Below are positions 1 through 7,000 of a DNA stretch of 12,304 nt, piece after piece. The notes beneath the pieces were generated by a model. The model had not been told where the DNA came from and did not search any database. It saw only the letters and a list, made by a program, of their open reading frames with translations. This stretch comes from DTYU01 sp040757355 (GTDB lineage: Bacteria; Bacillota; Desulfotomaculia; Desulfotomaculales; Ammonificaceae): assembly GCA_040757355.1 (NCBI GenBank), contig JBFLWY010000061.1, forward strand, positions 1-12,304. The letters are read 5' to 3'. The position numbers were made by a program, and so were the translations under genes. Position 1 is the stretch's first letter. Each line of letters opens with the position of its first letter.

Positions 1-64
1 ACACCCTCTTTGTTTTGGTATGATGGGGTTTTGTACACTTCTATTTTACCAAAACGAGGGGTGT
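1..64. repeat. Imperfect inverted repeat at window edge, possible terminator or IS end
   Basis: Bases 1-20 and 47-64 are inverted copies. The outer six bases (ACACCC/GGGTGT) and an inner block (TTTTGGTA/TACCAAAA) pair, with a small bulge between them and a loop of about 26 bases. On the plus strand the right arm runs into TTTTTGTT, so it could act as an intrinsic terminator for a plus-strand gene left of the window. The truncated gene ending just beside it also fits the edge of an insertion element. No transposase is visible inside the window, so the choice is open. Confidence 0.4.
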
Positions 65-70
65 TTTTGT

Positions 71-91
71 TGCTAAATCTCAGATATAGCA
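71..91. repeat. 21-bp near-perfect palindrome at the 3' end of the truncated membrane gene
   Basis: The arms TGCTA-A-ATCT and AGAT-A-TAGCA pair around a central C at position 81, with one A/A mismatch. It overlaps the last codons and stop of the minus-strand gene at 80-496. There is no U-tract after it on the minus strand, so it is not a normal terminator there. It may be an insertion target or a junction sequence. Confidence 0.4.
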
Positions 92-496
92 AGGGTTTGA
101 GGACATTTTTTTAGTGAGAAAGTTGAGAATTAAAGGAACTGGATAATCAATAACCATCCATTGATTAAATGCTTCTGGAACAGATTTAATAAAGCCGATT
201 ATTAAACCAAAGAACAATCCTTTTATCCAGTTTTTACCAGGCAGAGAGTTGTAAAATAAATTGTACAGGAATATCCAGAATATCATTAGTATTATTCCAA
301 AAACCATTGTTAAAACAATCCAGTTTCCTAATCCCCCTATGAAATCAAATGATTTGATAGATGGATGTCCTTCAAACTGTTTGTTAATACTGGAAACGAT
401 AGGGTTCATGTACAATAAGTTACCAAGTGCCATTTGAATAATAATCAGAATGGTACTCCATAGAATAGCTCTTTTCATGTTTAGTTTTGTTTTCAT
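80..496 (-). CDS. Small multi-pass membrane protein, probably 3'-truncated
   Basis: The 138-residue protein is strongly hydrophobic, with likely membrane segments near residues 8-28, 56-82, 90-108 and 112-130. A short outside loop contains FEGHPSIKSFDFIGGLGNW, and a connecting loop contains LPGKNWIKG. I know no function; it resembles the many four-helix hypothetical membrane proteins of Firmicutes. The start is well supported by AGGAGG seven bases before ATG. The last residues (TKKMSSNPCYI) are polar and unlike the rest, as if the final helix had been replaced where the gene meets the palindrome and inverted repeat at 1-91. The DNA is far more AT-rich than everything to its right, which suggests recent acquisition. 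Truncation is an inference. Confidence 0.6.
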   Translation of the reverse strand: MKTKLNMKRAILWSTILIIIQMALGNLLYMNPIVSSINKQFEGHPSIKSFDFIGGLGNWIVLTMVFGIILMIFWIFLYNLFYNSLPGKNWIKGLFFGLIIGFIKSVPEAFNQWMVIDYPVPLILNFLTKKMSSNPCYI

Positions 497-544
497 AATT
501 TATCCTCCTAAATTTTTATTGGTGCGGAATTGCACACAACTACG

Positions 545-575
545 GGATAAACGAACGACATGGGTTCGTTTATCC
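545..575. promoter_or_regulatory. Perfect 12-bp inverted repeat upstream of the membrane-protein gene
   Basis: GGATAAACGAAC at 545-556 is exactly complementary to GTTCGTTTATCC at 564-575, with a seven-base loop between. It lies in the 5' region of the minus-strand gene starting at 496, about 50 bases upstream of its start codon. It could be a dimeric-repressor operator or an RNA hairpin in the leader. Neither strand shows a T-tract after the stem, so a simple terminator is unlikely. The rest of 497-631 shows no gene. Confidence 0.5.
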
Positions 576-631
576 TCCCAAATAGGTTATAATCCCGAAC
601 TTCTTCGCTTATCTCCAACTCCAGACGAACC

Positions 632-1163
632 TTACTCTCCTTTTCTGCCTATCTCACATTCCTTTGCCTCCAACTCCAGCGTATCCAGCGGACTTCGGAT
701 CCGCCCCAGGTCTTTCCGGCTTACATGGGTGTAAATCTCCGTCGTTTTAGGACTACTGTGTCCCAGGAGCTCCTGGATGTACCGCAGGTCTGTCCCTGCT
801 TCCAGCAGATGAGTGGCAAAGCTGTGCCGTAAGGTATGCACCGTTACCTGCTGCGGAATGCCTGCCTGCTCCCGCGCCCGCTCTAACACCTTCTGTACCG
901 TACGGGCATTCAAATGTTTTCCCGGCATCGGCCCCGGAAAAAGCCACCCCTCGGGCCTGTACGCTTCCCGGTATGCCTGCACGACCTGAAGCGCTACCGC
1001 CGAAAGCAACGTGCAGCGATCCTTCGCCCTTGCCGTACCGCACCCGAATAAGCCTCCGCTCTTCGTCCAGGTCCTCCGGGCGCAGCCGCACCACCTCGCT
1101 CACACGTAACCTAGTCCTCTCAACTACGGCAGCTTCCCGCCCGCTTCTCCCACCTTGACCCAT
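632..1163 (-). pseudogene. Tyrosine recombinase (phage integrase family), frameshifted catalytic-domain remnant
   Basis: Two frames together encode most of a tyrosine-recombinase catalytic domain. The first (from 1163) carries LRVSEVVRLRPEDLDEERRLIRVRYGKG, split here as RVSEVVRLRPEDLD followed by RLIRVRYGKG, which includes the first catalytic arginine. The second (to 632) carries KDRCTLLSAVAL, then HTLRHSFATHLLEAG with the H-x-x-R pair, LLGHSSPKTTEIYTHV with the conserved histidine, and the tyrosine nucleophile. The frame changes at about 1022-1026, in GGCGAAGGATCGC, equal to a net -2 or +1 change, so no continuous protein is made. The N-terminal DNA-binding (SAM-like) domain is missing; the first ~17 residues (MGQGGRSGREAAVVERT) are not family-like, although ATAAGGAGG stands before that ATG. 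This looks like XerC/D- or transposon-type recombinase decay beside a duplicated region. Confidence 0.8.
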
Positions 1164-1346
1164 CGCGCATCCTCCTTATATCAAACAGCACATTGGCAAC
1201 GGTAGAATCGACATATAGATCGCCTGGTGCCTGCCGCTAACATACACTTCGCCCTATCTGCGTAAGAACAAACAAGGCAGGCTGGCCCCAAGAGGAATTC
1301 CTACCCCTGGTTTATTCGCCAATTTCCACTATTTTTCCTGCCGGGC
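1164..1346. other. Intergenic stretch without recognisable feature
   Basis: Between the recombinase remnant and CRISPR copy 1, I see only the ribosome site (AAGGAGG) for the remnant at its left end. I find no convincing reading frame, promoter pair, RNA gene or further CRISPR repeat here. The duplicated sequence stops at 1349, two bases inside the last repeat. Confidence 0.5.
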
Positions 1347-1443
1347 TATTCAATCCCTCGTAGGTAGGCTGGAAACTGAATCCCAGCGCTATCGCTAACC
1401 CTGTGACAGTGAAGTTTCAATCCCTCGTAGGTAGGCCGGAAAG
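1347..1443 (-). CRISPR. One-spacer CRISPR array, copy 1
   Basis: Two 30-nt repeats (1414-1443 and 1347-1376) flank a 37-nt spacer (1377-1413). Read on the minus strand, the repeats contain CCTACCTACGAGGGATTGAA; the first ends ATTGAAAC, the usual crRNA 5' handle of type I-B/III repeats, so transcription from the minus strand is inferred. The leader-side repeat starts CTTTCC instead of GTTTCC and has one internal change. The far repeat ends ATTGAATA, so its last bases are lost, as is typical of a trailer-end repeat. The sequence beyond it (TAGCCCGGCAGG on the minus strand) is unrelated to copy 2. No cas gene is seen nearby. The same array and the same spacer recur at 11752-11848. Confidence 0.85.
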
Positions 1444-1524
1444 GAGTTAAGAAGAATTCCCGGCAGAGATCTAAAAAAACAAAAAACAGAAGCAGGCGAG
1501 CGATTCCTACAGTTGAGGCTGCTT
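1444..1524 (-). promoter_or_regulatory. CRISPR leader, copy 1
   Basis: The 81 bases between the stop codon of Y and the first repeat contain a T-rich run on the minus strand (TGTTTTTTGTTTTTTTAG), flanked by mixed sequence. The position and orientation fit a short CRISPR leader, or the T-run could help terminate the X-Y transcript. I see no clean -35/-10 pair. It is identical to 11849-11929. Confidence 0.45.
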
Positions 1525-1839
1525 TCACTTGCCGGGCATAGGCAGGCCGCCTTCTGCAGCTACGCTGCTCAGCAATGCCGAACGCGGCACTGAGATCGCT
1601 CTCAGAAAAGTCCGCGACCAGAAGCGGGCGGACGGCTTCCACTGCCTCCTTGCTGCCATCAAAAAAAGAGGCGCGGGAAACGTCCCGCACCTGACTTCCA
1701 CTGCCTCCTCGCTCCTTGCTGCCACCTCTGCAAAGAAAGCGGCGGCGTAGAGCCTGTCCTCCAGCGACGCCTCCCGCTTCTCCGCCTCGGCGTATGCCCG
1801 CTCTTCCACAAACGGCAGCCTGAACAGGTTGGCCAACAC
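1525..1839 (-). CDS. Y-like small protein, copy 1, with scrambled middle
   Basis: This 104-residue frame starts at GTG 1839 behind AAGGAG, which overlaps the stop codon of X. Residues 1-49 (MLANLFRLPFVEERAYAEAE onward) and the end (ALLSSVAAEGGLPMPGK) match the intact Y at 11930-12184. Between them a 59-bp extra segment shifts the frame, so SEEAVEAVRPLLVADFSES in copy 2 becomes VRCGTFPAPLFLMAARRQW and more. A one-base length change near 1575 restores the frame. The product is open but probably altered or non-functional. The function of the family is unknown; the visible character is helical, acidic and alanine-rich, with no catalytic motif. It lies between X and the CRISPR leader. Confidence 0.45.
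   Translation of the reverse strand: MLANLFRLPFVEERAYAEAEKREASLEDRLYAAAFFAEVAARSEEAVEVRCGTFPAPLFLMAARRQWKPSARFWSRTFLRAISVPRSALLSSVAAEGGLPMPGK
1636..1709. repeat. 15-bp direct repeats bounding a 59-bp length difference in Y
   Basis: CTTCCACTGCCTCCT occurs at 1636-1650 and 1695-1709; copy 2 has it once (at about 12039-12053). The extra 59 bp includes a short hairpin, GCGGGA-AACG-TCCCGC, at 1672-1687. Either slippage between the repeats deleted the segment in copy 2, or an insertion with duplication occurred in copy 1. The restored reading of Y in copy 2 favours copy 2 as the functional form. Confidence 0.7.
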
Positions 1840-1849
1840 CCACCACTCC

Positions 1850-1975
1850 TTATGTTCTGAAGGAGCGACCGGTTTTACTTTTCAACCACCCCGAAGCCCT
1901 CCGCCACGCCGCCAGCCGCCACTCCGGAGATTTCCGGAAGTTGAAGGTGTTAAGCCCCCGCTCGATTTCCTCCAC
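1850..1975 (-). pseudogene. Truncated 3' end of unknown gene X, copy 1
   Basis: The minus-strand frame ending at the TAA at 1850-1852 reads EIERGLNTFNFRKSPEWRLA followed by AWRRASGWLKSKTGRSFRT. It matches the C-terminus of X in copy 2 (12195-12304) with a few changes. The frame runs upstream into the 3' end of the propeller gene (2011), so the 5' part of X is absent here. The left-hand limit of true homology cannot be set because copy 2 leaves the window; PLPVEEIERGL looks like genuine X sequence, so I place the limit near 1975. I do not recognise the protein. Confidence 0.5.
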
Positions 1976-2010
1976 CGGTAATGGTGATGCTATGAAAAGC
2001 GGGGAAAAGC

Positions 2011-3954
2011 TTACATGCCCGGCGCCATCACCGTTATCGCCTTTTCCTGCTCGTTCCACCGGACCTGATAGCCGAGGCCCTCGGCTACGTAGCGGGCCGG
2101 CAGGCAGAGACGGCCGCCGCGGATTTCGGGCGCCACCGCCAGCGGAACCGGCAGCGGGGCGGCGGAGCCCACCTGCTTCCTCATTACCTTACTGTCCACG
2201 GTAAGGAAAAGGACGGTGTCGCCTTTTCTTAAAATCACCGTCTTTGTGGCCGGGTTCCAGGTGATGTCCTGGTTCAGCACCCCGAGGGCGCCGGCCAGGT
2301 AACGGATGGAGACGTAGCTCCGGCCGTTCTTCACGTATGGCGCTACATCAATCTGGTAGGTCTGCCCGCCCACGGTGTAAGATTTTGCGCCGAGCCCGAA
2401 GCGACAGAGTTCCTGCGGCGGCGGCGCGGTTTCTACCGGTTGCACCCCGATGACCCGGATGCAGCCCCGCACCGGTTCGGAGAGGTCGGGGCAGGAATCT
2501 AGGTAACCGGTAACCCTCACCGCCTTGCCCACGAGCCCTGCTAATTTCGCGTATTCTGCCGGATACGTATCATCTTTGCTCAAAGCGTACCGGGCGTCCT
2601 CCGTTTGCACCGCCAGCCAGTAAGGGTGGTTGGTTGAGCCGTACTGGACCAGCCCCTCTTTGGTGACCGGCTCGGCTGGGGGCTGTTCGGAGAGTGCCAG
2701 GGTATAGACCTCGCCCCACGGCCTGTCCACCCCGGTAGCGGCGGCAAAGAGCCGGAGCGCCCCGGCTGCGGCGGGAGCCGCTGCTCTATCAGTCGCCACG
2801 GCGAGGTCAAGCACGCTGCCGCCCTCAAGACCGCAGCCAAACCGGGTCAGTGAGCCGCTCTGGTAGCGGAAGACGCCCTCCTCTTCCGGTGTTCCAGTAC
2901 GGTCCGTGCCGATGAAGATACTTTCGCCGGCGTCATATTGCGGCGAAACGGCCAGCGCGCTCGCGTTGGCGCCGGGAAGGCGTACCTCAGCCCACGTTGC
3001 GCCGCCGTCCCGCGAAACGTGCAGCACCCCGCTCCACAGAGCGTATACCGTTCGGTCGGCAGGATAACGCGGTGAGAGCGCAAGCCCCCGGATCCCCTCG
3101 GCGAAAGATGTCAGTTGCGTCCAGCTACGCCCGCTGTCTGTTGATTTCCATACCCCCATCACCTCCGCCTCGGCGGTCGAGTAGCCCAGACAGCCGGCGA
3201 AAAGCGTGCGGTCCGCGGCGAAAGCCGGAGAGACGGCTATGTAGCGCACCCGGTGCAGATTGCCTGCCGGCTCCCAGCTGTCACCCCCGTCACGGGACAC
3301 CAGCAGTCCGCCGTCGCCGCCGAGGAAAACGGTCTTATCGGTCAGAAAATCGGGAGAGAAAGCGATTGCCTGGCCCTCGTCGCAGGGAATGCTCTGCTCC
3401 CGCCACGTTTCACCCCGGTCCCGGGAAACGAAAGCCTTGTTCTCGGCACCGGCGGCGATCACAACACCGTCCTGGGCAAAACCGGGGGATACGCCAACGG
3501 CGGTTACCAGGCGTCCTCCAAGCGTATTCCGCCAGCTTTCTCCGCCGTCGCGGGAAACAAAGATGCCGTAAAAGGTCGGGGTGGTGACCTTGTTCCAGCC
3601 CGGAACCGCAAAAAGCGTCCGATCCTGGGCAAAATCGGGCGACACCGCCACCCGGGCGATGAAGTCCCCGGTAGCCCCTCCCGGCCCGATCGCCTTCCAG
3701 CAGGGCGGGATCAGGTTTGGGGGCAGTTTGAGTATCTGGGGCGTTGTTACGAGCGGGTTAAGGGAAGGAACCTCCGTTGCCGAAGCCGCCGGCATAAACC
3801 GGAGAACGATAAGCATAAGCCCCGTTAGGAAGATCGCTGCCGCCAGTCCCGCCCGCCAGGCAGAGGCGCCGCCTTTTTGCCCCTTTTTATGTCCGGACCG
3901 TTCTGCCCCCGGGGAACCAGCAACCCGCCGCCCACATCTTTTTCCGAAACGCAT
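2011..3954 (-). CDS. Secreted Asp-box (BNR/sortilin-like) beta-propeller with copper-amine-oxidase-N stalk domain
   Basis: The start is taken at ATG 3954 (MRFGKRCGRR), because CCAAGGAGGTG lies just before it; an upstream ATG at 3978 would span that site. The resulting protein is 647 aa. A basic N-terminus and a hydrophobic segment near residues 33-55 indicate export or a membrane anchor. Residues ~85-420 form a propeller with five Asp boxes: SRDGGESW, SRDRGETW, SRDGGDSW, STDSGRSW and SRDGGATW. Each alternates with a strand such as VAVSPDFAQDRTLFA (six in all). Residues ~430-505 look like a small OB-type domain (GKAVRVTGYLDSC). Residues ~515-647 are a copper-amine-oxidase N-domain-like module (YQIDVAPYVKNGRSYVSIRY, then LCLPARYVAEGLGYQVRW), a common extracellular domain of clostridia with no oxidase activity of its own. 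It is the last gene of the surface unit, 72 bp after the PHP gene. Its ligand is unknown. Confidence 0.85.
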   Translation of the reverse strand: MRFGKRCGRRVAGSPGAERSGHKKGQKGGASAWRAGLAAAIFLTGLMLIVLRFMPAASATEVPSLNPLVTTPQILKLPPNLIPPCWKAIGPGGATGDFIARVAVSPDFAQDRTLFAVPGWNKVTTPTFYGIFVSRDGGESWRNTLGGRLVTAVGVSPGFAQDGVVIAAGAENKAFVSRDRGETWREQSIPCDEGQAIAFSPDFLTDKTVFLGGDGGLLVSRDGGDSWEPAGNLHRVRYIAVSPAFAADRTLFAGCLGYSTAEAEVMGVWKSTDSGRSWTQLTSFAEGIRGLALSPRYPADRTVYALWSGVLHVSRDGGATWAEVRLPGANASALAVSPQYDAGESIFIGTDRTGTPEEEGVFRYQSGSLTRFGCGLEGGSVLDLAVATDRAAAPAAAGALRLFAAATGVDRPWGEVYTLALSEQPPAEPVTKEGLVQYGSTNHPYWLAVQTEDARYALSKDDTYPAEYAKLAGLVGKAVRVTGYLDSCPDLSEPVRGCIRVIGVQPVETAPPPQELCRFGLGAKSYTVGGQTYQIDVAPYVKNGRSYVSIRYLAGALGVLNQDITWNPATKTVILRKGDTVLFLTVDSKVMRKQVGSAAPLPVPLAVAPEIRGGRLCLPARYVAEGLGYQVRWNEQEKAITVMAPGM

Positions 3955-4026
3955 AGGACCACCTCCTTGGAGTTTCAACGGTTTTACAGCAAAACAAGGT
4001 GAATACCGGTGAATTAGGGGTCTTTA

Positions 4027-7000
4027 TCACCTCCCGTAAGCGTTCACGCCGGATTGGCCGAGCCGTGCGGCAAGGCGGTAAAGGATCGCGGCCGCCTGCG
4101 CCCGCGTAACGGGCTCTTTCGGCGCGAAGCGGTTCTTGCCCACGCCGGTCACCAGCCCCGCCGCCGCTGCGGTGGCGACCGCCTGCCGCGCCCAGGGAGC
4201 GATCCTTTGGGCGTCGGCGAAGGCGGGGGTGAGGTCCTGGATGCTGATGCCGGCCGCGCGCAGGGCCACCGCCGCCAGTTCTTCACGGGTAAGGGCGGCG
4301 TCGGGCCGGAACCTGCCGCTAGCGCCAGACATCAGGCCCTTTTGGTGCACCGCCGCTACCGCGCCGGCGTACCAGGCGCCGGGCGGCACGTCGGCAAAAG
4401 TATCTCCGGATGCGGCGGCCTTCAGGCCGAGAAATTTGCTTAAAAGCGCGGCCAGCTCCGCCCGGGTGAGCGGTTTTTCGGGCTTAAAGCTGCCGTCCGG
4501 GTAGCCGGCGAGCACGCCCCGCGCGGCCAAAGTACCGATCGCTTGTGCCGCCCAGTGGCCGGGCGGAACGTCGGGGAAGGGCACGGGAGCAGGCCGCAAA
4601 GCCGCGGTGGTGAAGCTGAAGCTAAACGCTTCTTTCAACGGGTTGTTCCAAAGGTCCTGCACGGCAGCCGCAGGCAGCGTGAGGGTGTACCTGGTGCCGG
4701 GGGATAGTTTCGCTTGGGGCTTCAGGATGAGTTTTTCGCCCGCGATTTCTTGGTCAAGGGCTGATAGGCTGCCGTCCTCAGCCTGAAGCACAATACTGCT
4801 AAAGTTCTTCCCCGCCTTGATCTTTTCGCTGAAGGTGAGGGTGAGCAGCTGGTCCACCGGGACGCCCCTGGCGCCGTCCGCCGGCATGGTCTCTTTTACC
4901 GCCGGCGGGGTGAGATCGACGTAGCCGCCACCGCCGCTCGCAACCGGCCGCACGGTCACCCGGCAGGTGGCGGCGGCCCGGTTGCCGGCGTCATCGTAAA
5001 CGGTGAGGGTGACGGTGTAACTTCCGGGCTGGGCGTAGATGTGGGCGGCGTAGGGGTAATCGCTGCCGGTGCTCACGCCGTCGCCGAAGTCCCACAGATA
5101 CAGGGCGGCGTCGCGGGAGCCGGTAGCGTCGAAGATGATCTCTTCACCGGCACTGGCCTCCCGGTCGGGTCCGGCGTTAGCTGCCGGCGGGGTGTTGTCG
5201 ACGATGAAGTCCAGGTCGGCGCCGGCGGGGGTGAAGTTGGCGTCGGCCGCCCAGGCGGTGATGGTGTGCCTGCCGTCGGGCAGCTGCGCCGGGTCTAGGG
5301 TGTAGGCGGCGGTGAGGACGCTCGGGCTGCCCTCCGCCGGGACGCTCGTTAGTTCGTAATTGTCCAGGAACCAGTAAAACTCGCTGATGCCGTCGGGGTC
5401 GTAGGCGGTGGCGCTGACGGTAAAGGGCTCTTTGAGCAGGCTGCCGGAAGCCGGGCCGCTCAGGCTGATTTCCGGCGGGGTCTGGACCAGGGCGGTGAGG
5501 CTTAAGTTGACCGCCTCGCCGCCGGGCGGGATTTCTTTGGCGGTGATGGTGTAGGTCCAGTCGCCGGGCGCGGGATTATCAACTATGTAGTAGGCGTAGG
5601 TGGGGCCTTTGACGAAGCTGTAGTCGGGGTCGGGGCTTTGGGGGGTGAGTTCGCGGCCGTCGGGCCGGGTGAGGATAAAGTCGAAGTCGCTGCCGGTCCA
5701 GGTGATGCCGAAGGTGGCCTGGAGCGTCCCGGGCGCGACGGTGAGGGCGCGGGTCCGGGTTTCCCCTGCGGCGGTGAACTGCTCGCTCTCCCGCTCCTGG
5801 GCTTCCCCGCCGGCGACGGCGGCGCTCAGCTCCTGGTAGATGGCGGTGAGCGCCTGGGCGTCGGGCGCGGCAAAGTAACGCCCGCCGGTCTCCTGGGCGA
5901 TGCGCTGCAGAAGCACCGGGTCGGTGTCGCTGCCCAGACCGATGGTGTAGACCCGGATGCCTTTTTCTTTGAGCTGCCGGTGGGCTTCCTGGTAGGGGTT
6001 AGGGGCGGGGACGCCGTCCGTGAGGAGGATGACGGCCTTGCGGACCTCCGGCAGCATCTCCTTGGTGAGTTCCTGGTCGGCAAGGAGGAGCCCCTCGTCA
6101 ATGTCAGTCCAGCCCCAGGCAAATACCCGGTCCACCGCCTGCTTTAAGCTCTCCCGGTCCGCCGGGCCTTTGATCTCCCGCAGGGGGGCAAAGAGGTAAG
6201 CCTCGTGGTTGAAGCCGACTACCGCTACCTTCTCGCCCTCCTGCATGAGGTCGATGAACTGCTCGGCGGCTTCTTTGCGCAGGCCCTGCGGGTCGTTCCA
6301 GGACATGCTGCCGCTGCAGTCGATGACTAAAGCCACGTCCACGGCCGGCCGCTTCACCCCCGGCGGGTCAACGAAGACGGGCGAGGTGTAGGCGGTATAC
6401 CAATCCGCCCCCGTTAGCAGAGGTGAATAATCTACGGCTACCTCAATCTTAGCGAAAAGGAACTGGTCCTGCTCGATCTTATAACTAAAAGAGGTTTCCC
6501 CGGTCACCGCTACCGGTTTCCCGTTCCACCCGGGCAACGGCTCAATCCCTTTGCCCTTTTCACTTTTAAAGCACCGGTAAATGGTGAGGTAGGCGCCAAT
6601 TAGAGGTTTGCCCCGCAGGAGGCCTTCGTTCCATTCAACGGTGATAGTGACTTCGTCCCCCTTTTTGACGGTTACGGTATCACCCGGCCCAGCCGCGAGT
6701 TTGGTTCCCGGCGGGGTCACGGTCAGGTTTACGAAAGGCCCCGAAGACGCTACGGTGTGCCCGTTACGTAGCGCCCATTCGACAGTGCTTTCAGTAATTG
6801 GTTGATTATCGTCAAAGAGCAGGTAGGTAAAAGAAGAGCCAATGTCAGGGCCAACTACGCCGCCAAATGTAAATTCCCCATTATGGTTATCGCTACCGCC
6901 GATGACAAAGAAGTTTTGCCCCTGGCTTAAAAATTTGCTCCACTCGTACCATACTTTACTTTGTGCAATACCCGCATACTGAATACTATGGTCACGCCCA

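Larger units (their letters stand above)
1349..1959. repeat. Segmental direct repeat, copy 1 (X 3' end, Y, leader, CRISPR)
   Basis: This segment matches 11754-12304 in the same orientation. Bases 1349-1573 equal 11754-11978 without a difference (225 bp). Beyond that come about ten scattered substitutions, a one-base length change near 1574-1577 and a 59-bp extra segment at about 1650-1709. The match continues to the window end in copy 2, so its true right limit in copy 1 is unknown; it must lie at or beyond 1959 and probably before 2011. Confidence 0.9.

Noticed and set aside
1377..1413. Self-targeting by the shared spacer within this window
   Set aside because: By eye I found no other close match on either strand apart from the duplicate array; a genome-wide search is still needed.
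1444..1524. Intrinsic terminator for the X-Y transcript
   Set aside because: There is a T-run on the minus strand but no convincing GC-rich hairpin directly before it.
1346..1846. 166-residue minus-strand open frame through Y, leader and CRISPR copy 1
   Set aside because: It reads Y out of frame at its start and translates CRISPR repeats and spacer at its end. The matching reading in copy 2 is broken up differently, so it is a shadow.
2997..4012. Several long plus-strand open frames opposite the propeller gene
   Set aside because: They are arginine/proline-rich translations of GC-rich antisense sequence, have no ribosome sites, and oppose a gene with clear Asp-box domains.
5638..6147. 169-residue plus-strand open frame opposite the VWA domain
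   Set aside because: Antisense of a strongly conserved MIDAS domain; glycine/valine-rich shadow without a start signal.
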